In this document: positions 7,083-14,886 of the stretch, in pieces
Position numbering within the stretch: the stretch's first letter is position 1
How the letters are laid out: each line of letters opens with the position of its first letter
Source of the DNA: Gordonia polyisoprenivorans NBRC 16320 = JCM 10675
GTDB lineage: Bacteria; Actinomycetota; Actinomycetes; Mycobacteriales; Mycobacteriaceae
Length of the DNA stretch: 43,409 nucleotides
Direction of reading: 5' to 3'
Assembly (NCBI RefSeq): GCF_000241325.1
Contig: NZ_BAEI01000038.1
Coordinates: 1 to 43,409 of the forward strand
Made by a program: the position numbers and the translations under genes
Notes under the pieces: generated by a model
Told to the model about the DNA's origin: nothing
Database searches by the model: none
Seen by the model: the letters and a program-made list of their open reading frames with translations, nothing else

Positions 7083-8584
7083 GCGGGCTCCGGTCCGGCC
7101 GGAGTCGCCAAGGCGGGAGCGTCGAGAACCTCCATACGCTGTCGCGACATCATCACCAGTCCAAGGTAGATGATGGCCGCCACCACGCCCGACCCGATCG
7201 CGCTGGGGTCGATGCCCCCGAAGATGCCGGCGAGGGGCCCCGAATACAGATCCGTCTGCACGCTCAGCAGTCCGAAGGCCGAACCTCCGACCCACGCCGC
7301 GACGGCTGCCGGATTCCAGCCCCGGACGAACCAGTACCGTCCACCACGGCGTCCGTGAGCGAATGCCTGCAGGTCAAACGGATCGTAGGTGCGGGTGCGC
7401 AGCGCGCCGACGACCATGACGACAGCCCATGGTGTGGCCACCGCATTGACCACCACCGTTGCCGCGGTGATCGCATCGACGGCGTCGAGGACGAAGACAC
7501 CGACGTAGAGCAGGGCGACCGCCACTGCGGCCGCGAGCGCCGTCGTGTGGACCCGCTTGAGCCGGGGGAAGAAGGTCTCCAGGTCGAGTCCCGTCGCGTA
7601 GATGCACATCACGCCCTGACCGAAACCACCCGCAATCGACACGATCAGGATGGGGATCAGGAACCAGAACGGCGACGACGACACCAGGTCGGCCATGAAC
7701 TCCCCCGAGTTCACCGTCATCGCCGATCCCGCGAAGGCGCCCAGGATCGCGGGCAGCAGGGTGCCGAACATCAAGCCGGCGAACAACGCCCACCGGATCG
7801 ACGAATCACTGTGGCGTTTGATCGAGATACGCCTGGTGTAGTCGCCGATGATCGGCGCGTAGGAGATCGGCCCGGCGGTGGCGAGCACCGTCGAGAGCAC
7901 CATCGTCGACCAATAGCCGCCGACCGCGAAATGTCCGGTGGCGCTGTGCACGTCGAAGGTCGGCGCGAACGCCACGAAGCCGAGCACGAAGACCGCCCCG
8001 GCCACGGGTACGAGGAACTTCTGCATGGCCACGATGGTGGCGTGGCCGAACAGTGCGACGGCCACGATCACGACCGAGACCACCGCGTACCCCACCCCCA
8101 GCATGACGGGGTTCTGCGGCAGACCCACCAGGCGATGCGCTGCTGCCACGAGAGCGTCGCCGCTGGTCCATACGGTGATGGCGGCGAAGACGATGGCGAT
8201 CACCAGCGAGAGCGCCGATCCGATGAGCCGGCCCCGGATGCCGAAGAAGGCCCCGCTGGAAACGGTCATGTTGGTTCCGGTCCGCGGCGAGACGCCGGCC
8301 AGCGGCAGCACGACGACGGTCCCGATGAGCGTGCCGACGACGGTCGAGATCACAGCTCCCCAGAAGTCGAGTCCGAGTTGGATCGAGACCCAGCCGAACA
8401 CGGCGATCGTCCAGCCCAGATTGCCGCCGGCGAAGACGGCGAACACGTTGCGGGGGTTGGAGTCTCGCTGGCTCTCCGGCAGGTAGTCGACACCGGACTC
8501 CTCGATCCGTCCGACCCGGTCGGTCGGGTCCGCGATCACCTCGGCGCCGTCGGGTTGGTCGGGCTCGGATGGTGCAGGCGTCAT
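7079..8584 (-). CDS. NCS1-family (purine/cytosine permease-like) transporter
   Basis: A 501-aa integral membrane protein with about 12 hydrophobic segments. The N-terminal part (NPRNVFAVFAGGNLGWTIAVFGW) and the GISPRTGTNM-like GVSPRTGTNMTVSSGAFFG loop match the NCS1 nucleobase:cation symporter family, whose members take up cytosine, purines, allantoin, hydantoins or thiamine. AGGAG lies about seven bases before the ATG at 8584. The gene is divergent from agmatine deiminase and co-translated with the TetR gene. Context suggests import of a guanidino or ureido compound, but the substrate cannot be read from sequence. Confidence 0.85.
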   Translation of the reverse strand: MTPAPSEPDQPDGAEVIADPTDRVGRIEESGVDYLPESQRDSNPRNVFAVFAGGNLGWTIAVFGWVSIQLGLDFWGAVISTVVGTLIGTVVVLPLAGVSPRTGTNMTVSSGAFFGIRGRLIGSALSLVIAIVFAAITVWTSGDALVAAAHRLVGLPQNPVMLGVGYAVVSVVIVAVALFGHATIVAMQKFLVPVAGAVFVLGFVAFAPTFDVHSATGHFAVGGYWSTMVLSTVLATAGPISYAPIIGDYTRRISIKRHSDSSIRWALFAGLMFGTLLPAILGAFAGSAMTVNSGEFMADLVSSSPFWFLIPILIVSIAGGFGQGVMCIYATGLDLETFFPRLKRVHTTALAAAVAVALLYVGVFVLDAVDAITAATVVVNAVATPWAVVMVVGALRTRTYDPFDLQAFAHGRRGGRYWFVRGWNPAAVAAWVGGSAFGLLSVQTDLYSGPLAGIFGGIDPSAIGSGVVAAIIYLGLVMMSRQRMEVLDAPALATPAGPEPA

Positions 8585-8642
8585 GGCGGTACTCCTCGGC
8601 TAATTCGAAACCGCGACCCGATCGGGTCGGGGTGTGACAGCG

Positions 8643-8671
8643 ATCATGTAGCGTGTTGATCACACAGTCAA
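8643..8671 (-). promoter_or_regulatory. Predicted sigma-70 promoter for permease-tetR
   Basis: On the minus strand, TTGACT (8666-8671) is 17 bases from CATGAT (8643-8648). The -35 box lies within the inverted repeat 8654-8673, so a bound repressor would block polymerase. Confidence 0.5.
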
Positions 8672-8673
8672 TA
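8654..8673. promoter_or_regulatory. TetR-type operator site 1
   Basis: TGTTGA-N8-TCAATA. The arms differ at one position. Its geometry equals that of sites 2 and 3. It covers the -35 box and spacer of the minus-strand promoter. Confidence 0.6.
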
Positions 8674-8675
8674 GC

Positions 8676-8695
8676 TATTGATCGGTCCGTCAATA
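8676..8695. promoter_or_regulatory. TetR-type operator site 2
   Basis: TATTGA-N8-TCAATA with perfect arms, centred 22 bases (two helical turns) from site 1. It is between the two divergent promoters. Confidence 0.65.
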
Positions 8696-8709
8696 TTTCT
8701 CGGAAACCC

Positions 8710-8739
8710 TTGACTCGCGCGTCGACAACCGCCTACTCT
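8710..8739 (+). promoter_or_regulatory. Predicted sigma-70 promoter for agmatine deiminase-amidase
   Basis: TTGACT (8710-8715) and TACTCT (8734-8739) with an 18-base spacer; CTACTC with 17 is an alternative. Transcription would begin close to operator site 3. Confidence 0.45.
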
Positions 8740-8746
8740 CGACAGT

Positions 8747-8766
8747 TATTGACCACTAGATCAATA
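8747..8766. promoter_or_regulatory. TetR-type operator site 3
   Basis: TATTGA-N8-TCAATA with perfect arms. It overlaps the predicted start point of the plus-strand operon, 25 bases upstream of the GTG start of agmatine deiminase. Confidence 0.65.
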
Positions 8767-8790
8767 TCGGACCAGCAAGGGGAACATCAA

Positions 8791-9822
8791 GTGTCGTGGA
8801 CCATGCCCGCCGAGACCGCTCGGCACGACCGTGTGTGGATGGCCTTCCCGAGGGCCAACACCACCCTCGCCGAGAGCGCCGCCGACGCCGAAACCGCTTA
8901 TGCCGCTTGGAGTACGGTGGCCAACACGGTCTCCGAGTTCGAACCGGTGACGGTGGTCGTCGACCCGACCGAAACCTCCCGCGCACGCACGATGCTCACT
9001 GCAGCCGTCGACATCATCGAGGCCGAACTCGACGACGCCTGGATGCGTGACATCGGCCCGACCTTCGTCACCGACGGTGCGGGACACCTCGCCGCCGTGG
9101 ACTGGACCTTCAACGGCTGGGGCGCCCAGGAGTGGGCCGAATGGGACAACGACCGCCGCATCGGCCGCGTCGTCGCCGAAGCCGCGGGCGTGCCGGTCAT
9201 CAGCTCGATGCTCGTCCAGGAAGGCGGCGCGATCCACGTCGACGGCGAGGGCACCGTCCTGGTCACCGAGACCGTGCAGCTCGATCCCGGCCGAAACCCG
9301 TACGCGACCAAAGAGACCGTCGAGGCCGAACTCGCCCGCACGATCGGCGCGCATAACGTGATCTGGCTGCCACGCGGTCTGACCCGCGATTACGAGCGCT
9401 TCGGCACCCGCGGACATGTCGACATGGTCGCGACCATCCCCTCCCCCGGCACGCTGCTCCTGCACCAGCAGCCCAACCCCGAACACCCCGACCACGTCGT
9501 GATGCGCGAGCTCCGGGACTTCCTCGCCGGGACCACCGATGCAGCGGGGCGCCAATGGGACATCGTTGACCTGCCCGCCCCCGACGCGATTCGCGACGAG
9601 ACCGGATTCGTCGATTACAGCTACATCAACCATCTCGTCGTCAATGACGGGGTGATCGCCTGCGGCTACGGCGAACCCGCCGCCGACGAGCGCGCCGCCG
9701 AGATCCTCGCCTCCGTGTATCCCGGACGACGAGTCGTGACCATCGACGCGCGGGAGATCCTGGCGCGTGGCGGCGGAATCCACTGCATCACTCAGCAGCA
9801 GCCGTCCGTCGGGGATGTGTGA
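8791..9822 (+). CDS. aguA: Agmatine deiminase family protein
   Basis: A 343-aa enzyme of the guanidino-modifying (pentein) superfamily. Agmatine deiminase converts agmatine to N-carbamoylputrescine plus ammonia. Conserved residues are visible: D87 in WMRDIGP, E144 in QEGG, H209 and D211 in RGHVDM, and nucleophile C332 in GGGIHCITQQ. Length matches the family (about 340-370). GTG 8791 is chosen because AAGGGG lies just upstream; a longer frame from 8653 would run through the operators. The stop overlaps the amidase start by one base (TGATG). Agmatine itself is inferred, since related penteins act on peptidylarginine or other guanidines. Confidence 0.88.
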   Translation: MSWTMPAETARHDRVWMAFPRANTTLAESAADAETAYAAWSTVANTVSEFEPVTVVVDPTETSRARTMLTAAVDIIEAELDDAWMRDIGPTFVTDGAGHLAAVDWTFNGWGAQEWAEWDNDRRIGRVVAEAAGVPVISSMLVQEGGAIHVDGEGTVLVTETVQLDPGRNPYATKETVEAELARTIGAHNVIWLPRGLTRDYERFGTRGHVDMVATIPSPGTLLLHQQPNPEHPDHVVMRELRDFLAGTTDAAGRQWDIVDLPAPDAIRDETGFVDYSYINHLVVNDGVIACGYGEPAADERAAEILASVYPGRRVVTIDAREILARGGGIHCITQQQPSVGDV

Positions 9823-11855
9823 TGACCAGCCGTCTGGAGAGCACTCCGCGCACACAGACTCCGCCGTTGGTGGAGTCGTCGATCGCCGAGCTGAGCCGGG
9901 CACTCGCGCAGGGCCGGGTGACCGCCGTCGAGCTCGTCGCCGCCTACCTCAACCGCATCGCGTATTACGATCGCCACGGCACCGCACTCAACGCGGTCCC
10001 GGTGCTCAATCCGGACATGTTCGCCGAGGCTCGAGCCTCCGACGAACGACGTTCTCGCGGTGAGACACTCGGCCCGTTCGACGGGATTCCCTATACCGCC
10101 AAGGACAGCTACCGGGTTGCGGGATTGTCGGTGGCGGCGGGTTCTCCGGCGTTCGAGAACCTGATCGCGGGCGACGACGCCTTCACCATCGAGCGACTGC
10201 GCGCGGCCGGAGCGATCTGTGTGGGCCTGACCAACATGCCGCCGATGGCCAACGGAGGCATGCAGCGCGGCGTCTACGGCCGGGCCGAAAGTCCCTACAA
10301 CGGTGACTATCTCGCGGCGGCGTACCTGTCGGGGTCGTCGAACGGATCGGGCGTGTCGACCGCGGCGAGCATGGCCGCCTTCGGCCTCGGCGAGGAAACC
10401 TGGTCGAGCGGACGGTCGCCGGCGTCCAACAACGCGCTGGCCGCCTACACCCCCTCCCGGGGTGTCATCTCGGTTCGCGGTAACTGGCCGCTGACACCGA
10501 CCATGGACGTGGTGGTGCCGCACACCCGCACGATGGACGACATGCTGGCGCTGCTCGACGTGCTGGTCGACGACGATCCGCAGACCCGCGGCGACTTCTG
10601 GCGGACCCAGCCGTGGGTCAACCTGCCCGCCGCATCCCAGGTTCGGCCTGCTTCCTACCTCGACCTGCGCGACGGGGACGCGTTGCGCGGCAAACGTTTC
10701 GGTGTACCACGCATCATTCTCGGGCAGGACGATCAGGCCGGGTGGCCGATCACGCCGCGGCCGTCGGTGCTGCAGCTGTGGGAGCGAGCCCGCGCCGATC
10801 TCGAGGCCGCCGGTGCCACGGTGGTCGACGTCGACTTCCCGGCGCTGACCAATTACGAACTCGACCGTCCCGGCGCACAGGACGGCTACGCGCGGGGCAT
10901 CCTGCCTGCCGGCTTCTTCGACGCCGAGATGTGGGATCTCACCACCTGGGCGTGGGATGACTTCTTGCAGGCCACCGGCGATCCGGCTCTGCACCGCCTG
11001 GAAGATGTCAAGGGCGAGCTGATCTTCCCGCTACCCGACGGCGCGATCCCCGACCCGCTCGACGGCTACTACGCACGCTACAACCTCGACATCAGCGAGT
11101 ACCCCCACCGCGCAGCGCAAGGCATCACACCGCTGACCGAGATCCCCGACCTCGCCGACGGCGTGCGGGGCCTGGAAGAACTGCGCCGCATCGACTTCGA
11201 GGACTGGCTCGACGAGCTGGGGCTCGATGCCCTGGTGTTCCCGTCGGCTCTCGACGTCGGGGCCGCCGATGCCGACACCGACCCGCAGGCCCACGATCAC
11301 GCCATGGCCAACGGGGTGTGGGTGTCGACGGGCAACACCATGATCAGGCACTACGGCATTCCGACGGTCAACGTCACCATGGGGACGATGAGCGATATCG
11401 GCATGCCGGTGAACCTGACGTTCGCCGGCCGCGCCTACACCGACAACGCGCTGCTCGCCTACGGGTGGGCCTTCGAGCACCGGACCAGTCGGCGTACGGC
11501 GCCACCGCGAACCCCCGAGCTGCCCGCACTCACCCGGCCGGGAACCCTCGCCGCCGGTGCCGCCCCCGAACTCACGATGACCGCGACAGCTCGCGGCGAT
11601 GGCGACGTCACCGTCATCGAGGTCACCGGCAGCACCGATGCCCCGATGGTGCAGGTGTTCGTCGACGGCTCGGCGGTCGAGGTCGACCGCGACGACCATT
11701 CATTCACGGCGACAACACAAGTGCCGACCGCCGAACTACGCCGCACCCACTCGTCGTGGCGTGACCCCTACGGCGCGCTGGTCCTGGTGGTCGCGACGGC
11801 CGAGCACGGGGCAACCTCTGCCGACTACCGAATCGTCGACGAACCGGCCGGCTGA
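9822..11855 (+). CDS. Amidase-signature family hydrolase with C-terminal beta-rich extension
   Basis: A 677-aa protein. Residues about 15-540 are an amidase-signature domain with the Ser-cisSer-Lys triad visible: K94 in YTAKDS, the Ser pair at S172/S173 in the GSSNGSG loop, and S196 in the ETWSSGRSPA segment, aligning with the canonical nucleophile. Residues about 555-677 form an extra Val/Thr-rich, beta-strand-like domain not found in ordinary amidases of about 450-550 aa. ATG 9822 overlaps the aguA stop; GTG 9819 is possible. The coupling suggests it hydrolyses the deiminase product, for example the ureido amide of N-carbamoylputrescine, a step normally done by a nitrilase-type AguB. That assignment is inference. 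Confidence 0.85.
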   Translation: MTSRLESTPRTQTPPLVESSIAELSRALAQGRVTAVELVAAYLNRIAYYDRHGTALNAVPVLNPDMFAEARASDERRSRGETLGPFDGIPYTAKDSYRVAGLSVAAGSPAFENLIAGDDAFTIERLRAAGAICVGLTNMPPMANGGMQRGVYGRAESPYNGDYLAAAYLSGSSNGSGVSTAASMAAFGLGEETWSSGRSPASNNALAAYTPSRGVISVRGNWPLTPTMDVVVPHTRTMDDMLALLDVLVDDDPQTRGDFWRTQPWVNLPAASQVRPASYLDLRDGDALRGKRFGVPRIILGQDDQAGWPITPRPSVLQLWERARADLEAAGATVVDVDFPALTNYELDRPGAQDGYARGILPAGFFDAEMWDLTTWAWDDFLQATGDPALHRLEDVKGELIFPLPDGAIPDPLDGYYARYNLDISEYPHRAAQGITPLTEIPDLADGVRGLEELRRIDFEDWLDELGLDALVFPSALDVGAADADTDPQAHDHAMANGVWVSTGNTMIRHYGIPTVNVTMGTMSDIGMPVNLTFAGRAYTDNALLAYGWAFEHRTSRRTAPPRTPELPALTRPGTLAAGAAPELTMTATARGDGDVTVIEVTGSTDAPMVQVFVDGSAVEVDRDDHSFTATTQVPTAELRRTHSSWRDPYGALVLVVATAEHGATSADYRIVDEPAG

Positions 11856-11870
11856 CGACGGGCCTCAGGG

Positions 11871-12089
11871 TCAGTAGGCCGGCGGTTCTCCCTCGGCCGC
11901 CGGCCCCTTCTCCACGGGCGTGTTCTCGATGATCGACTTGTACGCGTGATTCTCGTGACGCACCATGCGGACGAAGAAGGCGACGAACAGGAGCACCGCG
12001 AGCACGAAGACGATCCACACCCCGACGGAGAACCCGCCGAAGGTGAACACCACAGAGGCTCCGTCGTAGGACTCGATGGGACTGAACAT
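11871..12089 (-). CDS. Small single-pass membrane protein paired with Amt (72 aa)
   Basis: The ATG at 12089 directly follows the TAA of the ammonium transporter (12090-12092) with no gap, so the two are co-translated. One strong transmembrane helix (VGVWIVFVLAVLLFVAFFV) is followed by a basic cytoplasmic segment (RMVRHENHAYKS) and an acidic Pro-rich tail. No family name is recognised. The obligate pairing with an Amt subunit suggests an accessory or assembly role, by inference only. No glnK/glnB gene is present at this position. Confidence 0.7.
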   Translation of the reverse strand: MFSPIESYDGASVVFTFGGFSVGVWIVFVLAVLLFVAFFVRMVRHENHAYKSIIENTPVEKGPAAEGEPPAY

Positions 12090-13421
12090 TTACTTGACCT
12101 CCTCGGTGGCGACGAGCAACTCGTCGGTGGTGCGCATGACGGTGACCGGAATGCCCTCGGGATACGGCGTGGCGGGAACCTCGGTGAGGTCGAGTCCCTG
12201 CTCCTCCACCTCGGGTGGAATGCGCAGCATCCCCACCTTCTTCAGGGCAAGGGACACGAGGTAGGCGGGGATGAATCCGAGCGCGACGAAGGTCAGCGCG
12301 CCCACGACCTGTCCCCAGAACGAGATCGACGGGTTGCCGTCGGTGTTGGGGTAGCCGGCCAGGAACACCCCGGCCATGAGCACCGAATACAATCCGATAC
12401 CGCCGTGGACCGAGACCGCACCGACGACGTCGTCGATCTTGAACTTCTCCAACAGTTTTCCGATGAACGGGATCAACGCTCCTGCACCCAGGGCGATGAT
12501 GAACGCCAGTGCCGGGTGATAGAGATCCATGCCCGACGCGACGCCGATCACCCCGGCCAGCCCGCCGGAGATCGTCCAGAACGGCTCGCCGCGCGAGGTC
12601 AGATAGGCGCCGATGATGCCACCGGCCAGACCCATCAACGTGTTGAAGGCGAACGCGGACAACGTGGTCGGGCTTCCGTAGATCGTCGCGTAACCGCCGG
12701 GCCCGTAGATGACACAGCCCATCAGGAAGCCGAAGAAGCCGGTGAAGATCAACATCAGGCCGAGCATTGTCAGCGGCAGATTGTGGGGTCGGATGGTGAC
12801 CGCCGACCCGTCGGCGCGAAACCTGCCGATGCGTGGACCGAGGTTGAGAAGTATTCCGAGAGTGGCGAATCCGGCGATCATGTGCACACAACCGGCAGCT
12901 CCGACGTCATGGAACCCCAATTTCGTCAACATCCAGCCGGCGCCGTGCCAACCCCACGCCGCGCCGATGATCCACACCACCGAGCCGACGAGCACGGTGA
13001 GAACGAGGAATGCGCTGGTGCGGATTCGCTCCAGCACCGCTCCGGACATGATGGAGCCGGTCGTCGCGGCGAACAGGGCGAACGCACCCCAGAAGATGCC
13101 GCTGGCCGAGTCCTCGACGTTGGGTCCCATGTTGTCGCTCCACGGAAGCGCGGCCTTGGCGGCATCGCTGAACTCGATGAAACCGCTGGGCATCGCGTTG
13201 TAGAGGAACCACCCGACGAAGTAGAACGAGGCCACGATGGTGGCGAAGGCGAGCAGGTTTTTCATGGCGGTGGCCAATACGTTCTTCGACCGCGAGGCGC
13301 CCACCTCGTACGCCAGGAACCCGGCGTGGATCAACATCATCAATGCGATGGAGACCCAGTAGAAGAACTCGTTGTTGACCGACGCCATCGTGGTGATGGC
13401 GTCGGTGACCTCGGTGGACAA
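12090..13421 (-). CDS. amt: Ammonium transporter (Amt/MEP/Rh family)
   Basis: A 443-aa protein with about 11 membrane helices that imports ammonium. The twin histidines of the pore are H180 (HDVGAAGCVHMIAG, with D172 matching the conserved Asp) and H339 (VSVHGGIGLYS). TTG 13421 is chosen because GGGAGG lies six bases upstream; the frame stays open to 13526, but that extension looks like leader. No signal peptide is seen. The C-terminal tail (after about residue 395) is acidic and Pro-rich. It forms an operon with the 72-aa membrane protein rather than with glnK. A GlnR-like site lies about 100 bases upstream. Confidence 0.93.
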   Translation of the reverse strand: MSTEVTDAITTMASVNNEFFYWVSIALMMLIHAGFLAYEVGASRSKNVLATAMKNLLAFATIVASFYFVGWFLYNAMPSGFIEFSDAAKAALPWSDNMGPNVEDSASGIFWGAFALFAATTGSIMSGAVLERIRTSAFLVLTVLVGSVVWIIGAAWGWHGAGWMLTKLGFHDVGAAGCVHMIAGFATLGILLNLGPRIGRFRADGSAVTIRPHNLPLTMLGLMLIFTGFFGFLMGCVIYGPGGYATIYGSPTTLSAFAFNTLMGLAGGIIGAYLTSRGEPFWTISGGLAGVIGVASGMDLYHPALAFIIALGAGALIPFIGKLLEKFKIDDVVGAVSVHGGIGLYSVLMAGVFLAGYPNTDGNPSISFWGQVVGALTFVALGFIPAYLVSLALKKVGMLRIPPEVEEQGLDLTEVPATPYPEGIPVTVMRTTDELLVATEEVK

Positions 13422-13518
13422 ATCGAACCTCCCGGCACGCGAACTGTTTCTTCTCACTGAACAAGGCGTACCGACGGTGTACGCAGTGGTGAGATTAGGC
13501 CGGTGATGGGTCGACGAT

Positions 13519-13534
13519 GTCACCAAAGGTAAAC
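13519..13534. promoter_or_regulatory. Candidate GlnR box upstream of amt
   Basis: GTCAC (13519-13523), six bases, then TAAAC (13530-13534). This matches the actinobacterial GlnR pattern GTnAC-N6-GAAAC with one mismatch, and a further TAAAG follows after another six bases. It is located about 100 bases before the amt start, in line with nitrogen control of amt in this group. Confidence 0.4.
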
Positions 13535-13612
13535 GGATCGTAAAGTACGCTTTCCCGACATAGAAGTCACGACCATCGGCCGGGACCGGCGCTCGGTGCT
13601 CTGTGCGGACCG

Positions 13613-14029
13613 TCAGCCCCTTCGCTTGCGCCGCCGCCGATATGCTTGCACGAGCGGGCGACCCACCGCCGTCAGGTAGAAGGCACCGAAGCCCACCCCG
13701 ATCGCGATCAGGAATCCGCCGAATACCCGATTCGATCTGGCCTCGTGACTCCGGTCGGACACATTGGAGGCGTGCGGCGGAAGCGGATCGCCCTTGTCGA
13801 TGAGTTCCTCACCTTCCCGACCGAAGTGCACACACTCCTCGGTGGTGGTCATCGGTTCTCCTGCGCATGTCGTCGCAGCGGTGACCATGCTGATCCCCCC
13901 GGCGATCAGACACCCCGTCACGACCACCGGGATCAGTAGGCCGAACAGGATCGTCACCGGTCCTCGACGGCCTCGGGTCCGACCTGCGCGACCGGGTCGG
14001 ACACGCCGTCCGTCGCCCGTGTCGCCCAT
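13613..14029 (-). CDS. Hypothetical membrane protein, two helices (138 aa)
   Basis: A basic N-terminus (Arg/Gly-rich) precedes one membrane segment (ILFGLLIPVVVTGCLIAGGISMV). A loop with two Cys (TTCAGEP, EECVHFG) follows, then a second membrane segment (FGGFLIAIGVGFGAFYLTAV) and a strongly basic tail (RRRRKRRG). Loop cysteines suggest an extracytoplasmic disulfide. AGAGGA lies eight bases before the ATG at 14029. No family is recognised. It is monocistronic, between amt and the divergent MBL gene. Confidence 0.6.
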   Translation of the reverse strand: MGDTGDGRRVRPGRAGRTRGRRGPVTILFGLLIPVVVTGCLIAGGISMVTAATTCAGEPMTTTEECVHFGREGEELIDKGDPLPPHASNVSDRSHEARSNRVFGGFLIAIGVGFGAFYLTAVGRPLVQAYRRRRKRRG

Positions 14030-14235
14030 CGTCTGATCCTCTCACAACCGACGGTGCCCGACGTCAGTCGGACATACTGCCGGCGATGACGAAAAAGCGT
14101 TCACCCTAACCCTTTTCGAGGTATTTGTCCGTATCGCGTCCCTGCCCTGTACGGCCGGACCCGGACTCGACAACCTCCTCCACGACAGTAGTGTCGATGG
14201 CAGTCCCACCAGCTTTCCGATCATCGGAGGTCGTC

Positions 14236-14886
14236 ATGCTTCTCACCAAGCACACCCACGCCACCATCACCGTGACCGATCACGGCTCGACGCTCCTCGT
14301 CGATCCCGGCACCTTCACGCCGAATGCCGCGGAACTGTTGGCCGACGCCGACGCCGTCGTGATCACCCACGAGCACTTCGACCATTTCGATGTCGAGAAG
14401 ATCCTTGCGGCCCTGCGTGATCACCCCGAGCTGCAGTTGTACGGCCCGGCCTCGATCGCCGAGCCCCTCTCGGAGGTCGCCGACCAGGTACATGCGATCT
14501 CGACCGATCAGACCCTCGACATCGCCGGATTCACGGTCGAGGCATTCGTCACCGATCATGCAGTGATCCATCCCGAGATCCCCGTGGTCGACAACATCGG
14601 TTTCCTGATCGACGGCACCGTCTTCCATCCCGGTGACGCCTACCTGAACCCCGGACGACCGATCACCACCCTGCTCCTACCGGTCAGTGGACCGTGGATC
14701 TCCACCGAGCAGGCCATCGACTATGTGCGGGCGGTGAAACCGCAGCGCAGCATCGCCATTCATGACCTGATGCTCAGCGATGCCGGCAAGTCGACGACCG
14801 GCATGTTCTTGGGTGAGAACTCGCTGACCGCAACACCACTGGAGACGATGGAGCTCGGCGAGTCACGCGAACTCGCCGGCATCTGA
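14236..14886 (+). CDS. MBL-fold metallohydrolase (UlaG-like)
   Basis: A 216-aa metallo-beta-lactamase fold protein. The metal-binding THEHFDH motif is at residues 44-50, with later candidates in FVTDHAVIH, VFHPGDAY and IAIHDLML. The short N-terminus and overall length match the UlaG-like/Zn-dependent hydrolase group. The substrate is unknown. ATG 14236 is preceded by GGAGG at 14226-14230, so the longer frame from 14125 is rejected. It is convergent with the sucrase-ferredoxin gene, and their 3' ends overlap by 24 bases. Confidence 0.85.
   Translation: MLLTKHTHATITVTDHGSTLLVDPGTFTPNAAELLADADAVVITHEHFDHFDVEKILAALRDHPELQLYGPASIAEPLSEVADQVHAISTDQTLDIAGFTVEAFVTDHAVIHPEIPVVDNIGFLIDGTVFHPGDAYLNPGRPITTLLLPVSGPWISTEQAIDYVRAVKPQRSIAIHDLMLSDAGKSTTGMFLGENSLTATPLETMELGESRELAGI

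Noticed and set aside
6420..7295. 291-aa version of the TetR protein
   Set aside because: The extra N-terminus lies inside the permease gene; the HTH domain and the ATGA overlap place the start at 7082.
6998..8659. 553-codon open frame on the plus strand
   Set aside because: It is antisense to the NCS1 permease, extremely Asp/His/Arg-rich and without any domain. This is a typical GC-rich shadow frame.
9792..10994. 400-codon minus frame opposite the amidase
   Set aside because: The amidase has intact catalytic motifs and coupling to aguA; the opposite frame has no domain.
11946..13460. 504-codon open frame on the plus strand
   Set aside because: Antisense to amt, His/Asp/Glu/Arg-rich with no recognisable fold.
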